From NCBI RefSeq assembly GCF_022539315.1, contig NC_066317.1, forward strand, positions 49,766,435 through 49,830,434: a stretch of 64,000 nt of DNA, given 5' to 3'. The stretch comes from Serinus canaria. Its lineage: Eukaryota > Chordata > Aves > Passeriformes > Fringillidae. Both the position numbers and the translations under genes were made by a program. Of this stretch, positions 25,916 to 38,545 are shown one piece after another (within the stretch, counting starts at the first letter, position 1; each line of letters begins with the position of its first letter). Under the pieces are notes generated by a model that ran no database searches, was not told where the DNA came from, and saw only the letters and a program-made list of their open reading frames with translations.

Positions 25916-28907
25916 AACATGATATAGTTTATGGATTTCTGCTGTTCTGTAACTATAAAAACCTCCATAAATTATTTAGATATGTAATACGATACCAAAA
26001 GTGTATTTGCTGTGTGTCATTTGAATTTAAACCTGCAGCATGATCATTTGCTGAATGATCATCAGGGAGAGAAATTTGTCTTCATAGCTGAACACAGTGC
26101 TCTTTATATATACTGAAATCTCTAGGCCTGATTATTGTAATGAATAGGTGACCTATTTAAGTTCACAGCTCGTATCTAAGGAGGTGCAAAACCAAGATGC
26201 AAACACGACCCCTCCTTTCTGAGACCCTGTATTGCACTGAGGTGCTCTTGCAGTTAGAATGAAATTGACTGACTTCATAGTTGTTGCTTGTGAGACACAC
26301 ACCATGAGTGTGCTCAATATTACTCTTCTGTTATGGCACTTCCAGGTTTTTTATCAGAAAGGGTCCATGGAAAGCATTCTCATCCATGAAAATCTTTTTG
26401 TGGATGTTCATTGTTAACGAGCCACTTTTCCTTTCAGGACTTAGGCTTTTTCAGTCTTATGCCCCTGAATATTTTTGAGTGGTTCTTGTGAATGTTCTGA
26501 GCTTTTTTGATTGAGGAGTAAAGATATCCAGACTTGTGGAGGAATTTCTCCTCTAGAGTGATAGGTCATTTGAAATTAGTTATGTCTCTCTTGAGTGTTG
26601 CAGTACCAGGCATCAAATTTTGCTTTTTCCCTTTGTTTTTACTCTTCTTGAATAGAACTGTTGGGAGCATCTTTCTTGCCTCCAGTAGTGCTTTGAACTT
26701 CCTCTGTTGACATGGGGCACTCCCAGCTCTGCCCACTGTGCTGGGTCAGTTTTTCTGACTGTATATTGATACAAAACAGAGCCATTTACTGTTGAAGGGT
26801 TCTTGATTGCTCTTTTCTGCATTTTCAGAGTGCAGTTTGTATGATTCAGATACCTTAAGACTGCTCCCCTCCCCTATCACTTTCTGTTTTTACAGATTTT
26901 TAAATTTTTTTTGTGTGTGCACATGTGTGTTGGTTCTATTGCTTGTGCTGTTGTGTGGCAGGTTTTATCTGCTCTGCCCTTTCAACATCATGCATTTCAG
27001 CATTGCTTTATCTGATCATGAAAGCACATCCTTATACAGCCCTGTTGCTAGATATTTATTCCCTTCTACTACATGGATGCTCTGCAAAGATCACTGACTG
27101 CAGTGCAGCAGAAGGCAAACCAAAATCAAGGCCTGAAACAGAATGGTTAGAAGTGCTGCCAGCCAGTTAACTCCTCCTGTGTGTATGAATATTGTAAACA
27201 ATGGTGCAAAACCATCTTCTTCCCAAAGCCTACTTACCTAACCCCCAGAAAATTCAAATGGTCCTGAAATATTTCTTTGCAGATTCTGCATTTGAACAGT
27301 GTCCTTTCTTCATGCAATTTCTGGATGTTTGTGAATCAGAAGAAATACCTTCTGTCTTTAGGCTTTCAAAGTCTGCAATTCTTTGGCTACCTCTTGTGTT
27401 TTAATTTCAAGTAGGCAAACAGAATGATTTTTACTGCAGTACTGAAGAAAACCATCACAATACAACACTGATCCATTAGAAGGCGCTGTTGATCTAAAAA
27501 TCCTTCCCTGCCTAAAGTTTGCTGTTGAGCCAGTAATTATTAGGCAAATCTGTCCAGGGATGTCCTCAAATCCTGCTCATATTGGAATTCACATCCATAC
27601 TAGGCTCCTGGAGAGCCTTAGAGGGGTTTATTATAACTGCAGTGCTAAAAGACACCTATTTAGACTTCTTACAATGTTGAAATGAGATTGGATTGAGCTT
27701 ATTCATTGATTTCTAATAAACTTGATAGAGGAGAGTCTGCTGTTACTTTAAAAAAAAAATCATCAGTATTAAAAGTGGAGAGGATCCTAAGCCAAATGCC
27801 AAATTGTAACTTTACTGCCATGAACTTTGTGAAGTTCAGATTGAGATCAGAACATCATGTCTCAGGCCTGTTTCTAGTTAAAAAGTGATTGGTTTAGCTT
27901 GAACTTGTGGCAGTGATATAGTGCTAGTACGAAACCATCAATTTCTTTGACTCATGTAGTGTAAATTTCTTAAACTTCCTCTCTTGAGCAGAAGTGAAAA
28001 GTAAATCGTACTGGATCAATTTGTTCAACCTGCAGCTTGCTGAAATTCCATTTCTGTTTCATTCGTGCTTAAATAAAAAAACGTAATCTGATCGTTCATG
28101 GCAGTTCAAACACTGGCTTGAAATGTCAGTCTGCAGTGGCAGTGCCAGCCTTGGTTACCATCAGAAGGGTCTGACAAATGCTTGTCTGGTCTGCTTGAAT
28201 ATATCCCCTTTGTAAGGCTACATTTAAGATTTACTGGTATCTAACATCAGGGAGAGCCTAGGTGTCATAGTGTTTGTGCTAGAATTTGGCTTTGAAAGGA
28301 GAAATCAGGGTAATCTTGTTACTGCTTTTAGCTGGAATATCTGAGGAAACTTTGCCAAATATAAAGATGGGGGACTGATATGGCTGTGTGCCATAATAAT
28401 TTGTGACATGTTTTCTCCATGCCTGACTCCACGTTCAAGCTACAATGGTATTCTCTCTGTTATGTACAAGCAATAATATACATTACTTATTAAAAACCAC
28501 TTGTTTCTTTTTGACTTAATGTTCCTATTGATTTCAGAGGGTGTTTTGTTTTGTGAAAGATTTAAATGATTTACTCTGTGGCAGATGGAAATGTTTATTC
28601 ATGTTGAATGAACCAGTAAGGGTGCCTAGTAATTTTAATTTCTTCTGTAATGCTAATGGTGCATTTAAAGTAAAACTGGACAATACCAAAGGATATTAGA
28701 TAGGCAGAAAATGGCAAAGGGAGGGATAATGTAGAGAACTTATACAAAGATAGCTGAAAGGACAAGCCAAAGCTGATGCTTGAGATTGGCATCTTGAAAG
28801 AGAGGAAGTGATGTGAATGTCAGTGGAAGGAAGCAGAAGGGATGTGTGCATGAATCTGTGTCTGCATAAGAGCAGGGATATGTCCTTATCTCTTTAAGAA
28901 ATACAGG

Positions 28908-29034
28908 CTTAAAGGGGAGCATTTTTGAGCAACCTGATCTAGTGAAAGATGCCCCTGTTGGATACATGTTTCAGGGGGATTGCATTAGATAATCTTTAAA
29001 GGTCCTCTCTCACCCAAACCATTTTGTGATACCA
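28908..29034 (+). mobile_element. CR1 LINE 3' tail fragment
   Basis: The stretch contains GAGCAACCTGATCTAGTG, then GATAATCTTTAAAGGTCC, a CCCAAACC block, and an ATTTTGTGAT end. This is the typical CR1 3' UTR order, ending in a degenerate form of the ATTCTRTG repeat. It is truncated at its 5' side, as most CR1 copies are. It is non-coding and diverged. Confidence 0.85.
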
Positions 29035-30898
29035 TGAAATACATATTGAAATACTTACATACAATGCCAGAGACACTGTGGTTGGGCTTCAGGGGCAGAC
29101 TTGGAAGTCTTTTGGTATACAACAATAGGAATTTCTAATGATACTCTGCAAATGGGATTGTTTATTAGGAAATGTTCTGGTTTTACCTGGAGAAAATGGT
29201 GTCCTGGTTAATAATCAAGAACATGATGAATGTGAGAGAAATCCTTTTTAAAAAAAAAGTATCTCTTAAGAACAGTCGTAAATGTTTAACAATGAAAGAT
29301 TACCAAAAAAGAACACTTAAATGAACTCCTGAAGATGAGTAATAATGATTGGTTGTCATGCTAAAGCATCATGAGAAATTCTTTTTAATGTATGTGGATT
29401 CTTTGGTGTATCATCATGATTATATTTGTAAATATAATGAGTACAAGGTGATGGAAACAGCAATACAAGAAAAAATTGGGGAGAGGAGTTGAATGCAAGT
29501 TGAGCAGCAAGGAAAATACTTACAAGTTTTGAGACCCAATGAGGAACCCTGAGAAAAGCAACTGAGTTCTGAAAAAGATGCTAGGGAAAAAGATAGGGGA
29601 GTAAAGGAGACAAAAGGAAGCAGGAGGAGGAACATGACCGTTTACATGGCTGGTAGAGAAGGAGAGAGAAGTGCCTGGTGTTTATGGGGTGTGGCAGTGG
29701 AAGGAGGAATTATTGAGAATGAGGCAACAAGAAGAAGCGCAATCCTTGTAATTGTGTTTCTTCTGTTCCCCATTCTCATCCCACATCCTCATCTTCCTTG
29801 CCCCAAGAAGATGTGTGCTTTTAGAGATTTTATTGTAATAACTGGGAAACTCTAAAGAAACTGTGATGTACTTGATTGCTAGTGCAGGCCATGATCAAGC
29901 ATGTTTACAAGCATACAACTGAGCTTGTCCTGGGATACCTTAAATAGGTGGAGGTAACAGAAAAACAAAAGAACATTGCTCTTTGTTTTTTGATTCATTC
30001 TAGCTTTGCTCTTCCTTCATAACAACACAAATCTGTAGCAAATATTAAAAAGCAAAAACGAACAACCCAAAACTATACTAAGTACATTGGAGGGGGAAAG
30101 AGTAATATGAAGTAGTGTTTTAAGGCAAAATACACTGATACATCGGTGACTTTTAGTGGAATTGAATGATCCAGCCTCTTTTAAATATAGTTGTTTGCAT
30201 CAAGCTTTAGTTGGGATGATAGATTAAGGTCACATCCCTAATTTTCTAGCAGTTCCTTCCAAAGAATTCTTTCAGATTTTCCACAATTATAAACATAGCA
30301 ACGATCAATTGCTGTGCATGACATAAAAACAACTGAACAGGAAATAACTTGAATGGTGTAAGAAAGCTTTAAATCTTTTGTTCTTGCTTGTTATAATACA
30401 AAATTAATGATTACAATAAATCGTGTTGAGTGGGGAAAAGGTTTGTTGTTTATGACAATTACTACTTCAGTTTTAAACTAATTGCAACCCTACTTCAAAA
30501 AAGATTAAAAAATAGATTTAAAATAATATGCTGCTAAAGTGGCTCAATCAGAGAAGAAAAATGTGTCAATGACCACCTTTATAAGGAAGATCTGCATTTT
30601 ACATTCAAATATAGTTTTGTGTGATGTTGTTCTAGGTTGTGGAAAATATTAAAGACCACAAAGAAGGGCATAAACAGGACTTCAATCCAGAAAAAAAAAA
30701 ATAAGAGTTAGTGTTAAGTTCTATGTGTAGCTAAGCTTTGAGGATGTTTTCCTGCTCGTTTGTTTTTATGCTAAGATCTTGTTGAGATGTAAGTACACCT
30801 AAAGCAGTCATGAAATATGGTAAAAAGCCTAATGCTTCCACAATGACAAAAAGCTTCCTGATTAATCTGGTTTGCAGTAAAGTTGTCAGTTTTCAACA

Positions 30899-31690
30899 AT
30901 GCTCCAACAAGCTTTCTGGCCCCCAGAGCTGGCTGCAGCACTGCAGGTGGGCTCTCACCAGAGCAGAGCAGAGGGGCTGAATCCCCTCCCTCCCCTGCTG
31001 CCCATGGGGCTCTGGATGCAGCCCAGGACACCTTTGGCTCTCTGGGCTGTGAGTGCCCATGGCTGGGTCATGTCCAGCCTCTCACCCACCAGCACCCCCA
31101 AATCCTTCTCAACAGGGCTGCTCTGGATCTGTTCGTCCCCCAGACTGGGCTGATACTGAGGGTTGTCCTGACCCAGATGTAGCACCCTACACTTGATCTC
31201 ATTAAACCTCATAAGATTCCCATGTGCCCACTTCTCAAGTTTGTCCAGACCCCTCTGGAGACCATCCTGTCTCTTGGGAGTTTCGACTGCACCACTCAAC
31301 TTGATGTCATCCTCAAATTTGCTGAGGGTGTATTTGATCCCTGCATCTGTGTCATTAATGAAGATATTAAGTAACACTGGTCCCAGTGCAGACCCCTGAG
31401 GGGCACCACTTGTCACTGATGTCTGGTGGGTGTCTGAGCCATTGACCAGTACCCCCTCAATGTGACTTTCTAACTGGTTCCTTATCAGCTGAACAGTATG
31501 CTCATCACATCTGCAATTTAGAGAAGAGATGTTGTGAGGGACTGTGTCAAAGGCTTTACAGAAACTCAGAAAAATGACAACTGTGACATTTCTCTTGTCC
31601 ACCAATGTAGTCATTCCATCATGGAAGGCCACTAGGTTACTTAGGCAAGGCTTTCCCTTGATAAAGGCAAGCTGGCTGTCTCAAGTCTCA
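30899..31690 (-). pseudogene. CR1 LINE reverse-transcriptase fragment, broken
   Basis: On the minus strand a frame of 225 codons (31632 to 30955) reads through the reverse-transcriptase region of a CR1 retrotransposon. FCKAFDTVPH, SGAPQGSALGP and LFINDTD-like blocks are in order, followed by the WAHGNLMRFNEIKCRVLHLG segment typical of CR1. The catalytic FADD motif reads FEDD here (31306-31317), so the Ala is replaced by Glu and activity is unlikely. Similarity continues at both edges beyond the open frame, but the endonuclease, the 5' part of the reverse transcriptase, and the 3' UTR with its terminal repeats are all missing. It is an internal fragment and a dead element. Confidence 0.9.
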
Positions 31691-31786
31691 GTCTTCTTTC
31701 TCCTCATCTGTGGTCACCAGACTTCCTTGATAGCGTATGTGAATTCCATGTCATAATTAGTTTAAAAGTACCGTAATAGGCTATTG

Positions 31787-31819
31787 CAAATTTTTGTTTA
31801 GTATGTAAACAAAAATTTG
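31787..31819. repeat. Perfect 14-bp inverted repeat, 5-nt loop
   Basis: The left arm CAAATTTTTGTTTA (31787-31800) and its exact complement TAAACAAAAATTTG (31806-31819) are separated by GTATG. It lies about 100 bp beyond the CR1 fragment edge. The function is unknown. Confidence 0.9.
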
Positions 31820-34800
31820 TTTACATTGTAACATTCTGTTAACAATTTGCCAGGTTTAAAATCCATTACAACTCAAGTAGATGTGGTTTCTGAATTCAGA
31901 CTTCCTGTGGCAGAGCTCAGACAAGTAATGTCACAGAAGGATGTTTTTCTTTTTTGGTACATTGCCTAAGTGATAAAGAATTAAGTTGTATGGATATCCT
32001 TCTGTGCAAGGTGGGGTTATTCTTTTGTCCAGACTGAAGGGGAAAAGCAATATTGCTGAATTGCAATATTACTAGGATTTGCCTAATATATTACAAGTAT
32101 CATCAGATGAGCATTGGCAGTCTCTTTATGATGATTGAAGTTTTCTCCTTGGTTGCAAAACTAAATAAAATGGATTAGTGTGCACCAGCAGGAGACCAAA
32201 GAACATGTCTGCAATTCATTAATAAGCCTTGTAGCTGACACTGTGATGTTTAGAACTCCAAGCACTTAAAAACAAGTGATTGATCATAATGCATTTAGCT
32301 TGCAATAGCTGATCATGCAAGAAATGCATAGTGTTTATAAAGAAAGCAGTTTTGGTATTCATGGATTTCTGTAGTTATTCAGTGGTGATTTTTGAGTTTG
32401 GGTGGTTTTACTTCAATCTCTGTTGGAGATCATCAGGACCATTATAACTTTTTGAAAATACCCAGAATTTGTAGTACCCCCTCCCTTTTTTCCCCTTCAT
32501 ACTTTTTCAGCTTCCACCCCTTTTTGTACAAATGCTTAATTCAGCAATTGACACTTGCTCCAAAACTGTTATTTTCTGCACTGCTTGGCTTGAAATAGGA
32601 ACACTGGATTTGATGGCAGTGCAGAGAGGGTAAGTTAGAGTTGCTATTGGACTACTAAAATAATTAGGCCATTGGAGTTTTTGTTAGTTATGCAAAGTGA
32701 ATGGTTTAAAATAAGAATTATAGAGATGATCCTAAAAATACTAAGATCCTTAATATCATTGTAGCTCAAGTGACATTTTAAATTTTTTTGGGCCGTAAAT
32801 ATTTTAGTTTTCTTTGTCTGTGCTGGTTTATGTTGCTTGGTTCAGTATGGTATTGTTTAGGTAATAAACATTATTTTTGATACTCCACTATCTTATATCT
32901 ACAAATTTTATTCTAAATAAATGAGCCATCCTTCTAGCAAAGGAAGAGAATTTATGATTTACAGCTTAGTGTGAATGTGGGGAATACCCCAGTGTGCTTT
33001 CTCAGCAATAATTTCTGTCCCTAGTTAATAAATTGCTAGGCCAACAGATTTGAACTTAATCAACTCAGACTGAATTCTTACCACATGAAACACTTCAATG
33101 TCGTGGTTATTAAATTAAATTCTCTCTCTTAGATATTTTGCATACAAAGGAACATCTTTTTAGGGATGGCACATTTAGATTTTTTTAGATTCATTAAAAA
33201 TCAGTATCTCAGATATTTCCAGAAAACTTCACTCAAAAGTTACTTCCATCTCAGCATGTGGGTCAGGACCCCTCAGAGATCCATCAGAATGATTGATTGA
33301 TATCTAACGCTTTTAAAGATACAGGTGAGAAATCTTACATGCACTGAAGAGCAGAAAAAAATCAAGTTTTGTTACCTTCACTTAGGATGGGAGGTTGTCA
33401 AAACACTTGGCTGTGGGCATCCAGCAAACCATTTGAACAGGCCTGGACAATGGTTGAAAGAAAAATATATTCAGGAAAATATATGGAAAGCTATGATTCA
33501 GGAAAGAAATGTAGAAATAATCTTGGTTGTGTTGTGAGTCATGCCTAGTGATGCACATTAGTATGTTTTGAGTATTTCAGACAACTTTTTTTTGGTTTGT
33601 TCTGTTTTTCTTGATTCTTTTTTTCCTCTTGGTAGACCTTTTAATTTTACCTCCATGGCATTCTCAATAAAATTACTTTGGAAAAAAAAAAGCTAACCCA
33701 AATAATACAATGGCTGAGGAGTGTGTTTTACTACATGGAGATAAACTCTTTCATTGTTGACTTTGCTTATCCTTTTGGGGATTCTGGTATGCACTATTAA
33801 TTATTACAATACATGGATTTTTATGTCCAAATCTTGTTTAAGGTGAGTTAGGTTATTAAATAAGAGTTTAAAAACCCTCCTGCTGCTGTCTGTGGATATG
33901 TATCTGTTTCAGTTATTGCAAAATTGTTTGTCTTATACCAGCCAATGTTTCCAAACTGTAGAGGTTTCTATGCTCTGCAAACAGAGAGGAATCTGTATCC
34001 ACTGCACTTGCCCACATTTATCCTTGTCTGTGGTTTAATACCAGTATGCAGACCTGTGTTAGAGATGAGAGAGTGAGGTTTAAAAAAGATTTGAAGCAGA
34101 GTGGCTGCATTGGTATAATAAATATGGCTTTGTGTCCTGCTTCCTAGTTCACAATCAGCCTGTCTGGCACTTATTTGAGAAGCTCTGCAGGATGTTGTGT
34201 GGATGATGCTTTTTCCAGCCAAGGGCTGTTATTCCTTGCCATGGGGTCATAAAGAAGTTCAAAGGCAGATAAAATGACAGCAGTCAGCAACAGCAGCTCA
34301 GTTCCTGCAACACAGGAGTAATTGCAGCCCATTATTATAATTGGCTGTCGCTTCTTTCCCCTGAAGGAGCTGAGCAGCTGCCAGTTTAGTGGGCTGCAAG
34401 AAAACTGATGAGATGGGAGATGGGGGTCATAACAAAAGTTGAGAAACTGATCAAGGCAAAATTCATTAGTCCTGAGTGGCTGTAAGAGAAGAGGAGACGG
34501 TGCTGTGACTGGTCATCACTGATGCCCGTGTGTGACATGGAGTCTGACTGCCAGCTTGGTTTGTTTCACCTTGAACTTCTTTTGTTTTTTTTTTTTTTTT
34601 TCACAAAGAGTAGCAAGGATGATTCTACGACCTTTCATCTTATTTTGTACGAAACAAACCAGCCACACCAGCAGAAGGCAGGAACCTCTTTATGGGACTT
34701 AGCTAGAAAGAGTTTATTTCAGCCTGAATAAGTGCATCAGTTGGTTTTTCATGTGTGCTGCAGCTGAAAGGGGGATGATCTTAACAACTTGCTTAATTGA

Positions 34801-37800
34801 ACAATGTGTTGATGTTGACAACAATGACGCTTAGGTTCTTGCTTATGTTAAATATGTACAATCAGCAATAAATGCTAATGTAGAAATAGTAGCATGACAA
34901 ACTGTGTAGATGTAACTTCTGTGTTTCAGAAGAAACAAACTGTTTCTTCATCTGTCTCTCACTGATGTGGTATGGAATATCAGAAACATATTTCTTAATA
35001 TGTACAAGTGGAGATGTAGGGGAGTTTTACAGGGAGAAGAAAAAGGTTAGTAGAGTGCATTGTAGATACAAAACCAGGGGATGTTATCACAATTCTTTGT
35101 GATTCTGTGGTGCTCTCCAAGTCTTCTATTTGTGCAGGTCTTTTATCCTCACACCTAAATTTCATTCTCTTACACTGCATGTAGATCTATTTTAAAATGA
35201 ACCTGAAGAGGCATGTGCAGATTTTGTTGTAGCTCTGCTTGTCTTTTTAAATAGAAAAGTTAAAGATGCATTGCATTTTCAGTATTTATGGGGCTGTATA
35301 AGGAAAGCTATTTCTTGGAGGATCTGTACACAGATACCTGGGGTGAATTTCCATCTCTTTGAATGTCAGTTGGAGCTTTGCCATTCATGTCAATTGCCAG
35401 TTTTTCCCTTTAGTGCAGTATTTTGTTTCATTCCTGAATTCTTCATCCTAGTTTCTTAAATGACATGTTCATGCTGAGAAAATATACCTTCTTGTAAGTT
35501 CAGTGTGTTTCCAGATTGCAGCTGCCCATTCCTACTAATATAGAAGGGTTTCTTGGTAGATTTCCTGTTCTTAAAAATCATTGTAGCATGTTACAACCCT
35601 CCTCACCCACAAATGGTACAAAATACTGCTGCTGGGTTTCTGAATATCCTAAATTGGAGTGATTTTGTAATTCTGGTTCTATTTTTACTGTTTGTGACAT
35701 TCTCTTTTATGTGTTACCTTGATCGAGTCATTGCAATTTTGATGCAACTTGTGTGTGCTGAGGTGCATCTGCATAGTTTCTGTTATGAGCCAGAACAGTG
35801 TTTTTATCCCCGTGCTTTCCTGTGGCATGAAGTGGGTTCAGTTTGATGCTCTCTAGGTCAGGATGGTGCTGTATGATCAGCCTGTACATCAGAGCTTCCC
35901 TGTTTGCTTTGGTCACTTTCCATGAACAAATTGCCTCCACAGGTGCTGCTCTACACTAACCACTATTTGTAAAAGGCATCCTGACTAATCTGAACATAGC
36001 AATATGTGCTTCAGAAGTTATTATTTTTTTATCACTGTGCGTTTTTGAAGGCTGTTCTAGCACAACATCTGGGAAAGAAAGAAGTTGTAGCTTAGGCCTG
36101 TTGCCCCTACCCAAGAATGCACTCTGAGGCACGAGTTAACATTGCTGTTGACAAGTTTTGTTTTTTCAGTTTCTCATTAAATTCAGGTGAGTGAGTTTAT
36201 TTCTTGCTTGTAAGGATTTGTGCATGAGTGAGAGGCTCGAGAAGTGAAATAAATGTAGTAGACAGGTGGAATCAGTATGCTGCAAAGGAACCATGTATCT
36301 GTAGCTTGTTGTGGGTCCTAAAAGACCTTCCTGTATTTTTCAGTGGGTGACAACGGGAAGCTTAATGGAACAAGCAGAAGATAAATGTGTAAATGGAGAT
36401 AATTTGTTAGAGATTTAATTTTACTGTTCTTTCTATTAACTATCTGTCTAGATAGTAACGCAGAGTGTAAAGTTTATTTGAAAGATGTATGTGGAGGGCT
36501 CTTTTTTAAGGATTTTGGTTTCTTTCTAACTTCTAATCTGTTGAAGTACATTTTTTAGAAAATGGTTGCTCCACATTTTTACAGTAGTTTGTCCTTTTCT
36601 GTTAGATATTAGCCTTTGCTCCTCATTATGAAGAAAATAATTTCATTGAAAGCTTGAATTTACTTTATTTTTACGTAAGGTGCTTTTAGCTCAAAATTTG
36701 TGATGGGAGGCAATATTCATTAAAAAATTAGATTACATTCATTATGACAAAGGCATTGTGTTTGTTTGGAAGGGTATATTAATTCTACACACAGTCCTGA
36801 AACATGAGTGTATAGTGCAGATATTTTAGAGCTAGATCCTTCTTTAGCTGTCATAGTTGCCCATCGTAGCTTTGATTATTGTAAAATCAAAAATGAAAAA
36901 AAATAATCACTAAAATCAAGTGGCAGTGGCTTTTACATGGGCTCATATTAAAGGTTATTTACAATGGACTTACTAGGAACTCAGTAATCTCTGTAAGTAT
37001 TTAATACTGTAACCACTTAAGTAAGAAGTGAGAAGCACTTAGAAGTAGCTTATTTGTAAACTTATTAATTCTTGAAACTCTCTTTTATATGTTTACTTTT
37101 TTATTTTTTATGTGACATCACTATCTTCATGGCATAAAACCTAGGCAAGTATGAAAGTTAATAGCTCCTAAGCAGTAGCTGTATGTGTGTCCATAAGTGA
37201 TTTTGCTTTACAAAAATTTAAAACAGTTTCTGTGCATTTATCTGCTATTTTCATCTTTGTCACATAGAAACAAAATAGTTTGAGTGAATCTATAGCCATC
37301 AGAAGAAAATACTTTCTTTATGAACAAAAACAATGAAACCAATCCCTCAAACAAACAAAGCCCCAAACCAAACCCACTCTATTTTTGGCTGAACCAAATG
37401 TAAGGAGGATGTCTAAGCAGGAGACATAATGCTGAAATGACTGAGTGAGTTAGGAAGGATTCAGCTTATAAAAAGCTGTGGTGCAGCGTTGCTGTTGTCA
37501 TGGCATCAGCCCTCTCTTGGTCCAGGCACAGAAGAATGTGTGGCAAAACTGTTGGTGCTGCTGTCCCTTCACTGTTTTAGAGTAAGTGCTACAGAAGTGG
37601 GAGGAATGCACAAATCATAATATGGTCTCCTTAGGTTGCTGTTTCTAGGCATTAATGGTAACTTTTTACTTTATGTTGGCTTCTAGAAAAGGTCTGAACC
37701 TTCATGAAGTCTGACACTTTCTTCAAAGTTAACAAATATGTGTGCATGCTCTCAAAATTTGGATCTTCTACTTAATATTTATTTATGTATTTCAGAAGGA

Positions 37801-38151
37801 AAACCATTATCTTTTGGTTCAGGTCGTCCAAAAAGTTCTGAATTTCAAATTTTTAACAAACCTGAAATTTTACAGCATTTGATGTTTCTTTACTGCAAAG
37901 GTGAGAAATAAATAGCTGAGAGTTTAGGGTGTGTGGCCAAAAGCTTTTGTGAGGGTCTGTACCCTCCTTGGCTTATTTTTTCCTTTTAAATTTAAGATCA
38001 TAATGTCAGCTGTTAAAGTGAAACATTTTTCTTCATGGCTCTCTAAGCAGAAGGTGTCTGAAATCTCCCAAGCAGGAAAAAGTGGTTAGCACAGTCCAGA
38101 GCTCTGCATGTTTCATGTAATTCATTCATTTATTCTTATGAGGTGTGTGGA

Positions 38152-38315
38152 TGTGTGTGTGTGTTTTCAATGTACACCATCTCAGAGGAGTAATTCAGTT
38201 TGATAGGATCAGAAATTTAAACTGAAATAAGGTATATAGATATATATGTGTGTGTTTTCAATATACACCATCTCAGAAGAGTAATTCAGTTTGATAGGAT
38301 CAGAAATTTAAACTG
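38152..38315. repeat. Direct duplication, 91-bp spacing
   Basis: A block of about 70 bp containing TTTTCAATGTACACCATCTC and GATAGGATCAGAAATTTAAA occurs twice, at about 38152-38224 and 38243-38315. The offset is exactly 91 bp and I see two single-base differences in the core. The TATATA and GTGTGTG stretch between the copies probably helped slippage. It looks like a recent local duplication. Confidence 0.9.
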
Positions 38316-38510
38316 CTCATTTTATCGACGTCAGCTGGAAAATTCCATAGGGATCCAGTTATGATAAAATGGGGTATGTTTGGAATATATTCAGATTGCC
38401 ATAAATGTATTTTTTTTTAAGATTTGAAAATGTCTATAGTAATTAGTGCTCTTTGTATGGTGCTCTAAAAACTCTTGAAAACTTTTTAAAAAATTAATTT
38501 CCCTTTGTAA

Positions 38511-38545
38511 TTATTTTTAGCCATGCATTATTTTTAGCCATGCAG
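38511..38545. repeat. Short tandem duplication (17-18 bp)
   Basis: ATTATTTTTAGCCATGC occurs twice back to back. It is a simple replication-slippage product inside the intron. Confidence 0.85.

Noticed and set aside
26040..26062. 9-bp inverted repeat ATGATCATT/AATGATCAT, and similar short stems at 39142-39163 and 13303-13321
   Set aside because: Stems of 8-9 bp are expected several times by chance in this much sequence, so they are not listed as findings.
30883..31182. Plus-strand open frame of 99 codons over the CR1 fragment, as a possible gene
   Set aside because: It is the antisense shadow of the CR1 reverse-transcriptase sequence and has no independent similarity.
34522..34731. Open frame with a T-run upstream, as a possible retrocopied gene
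   Set aside because: There is no similarity to a known protein, no poly-A tail or target duplication, and it is of random length for this composition.
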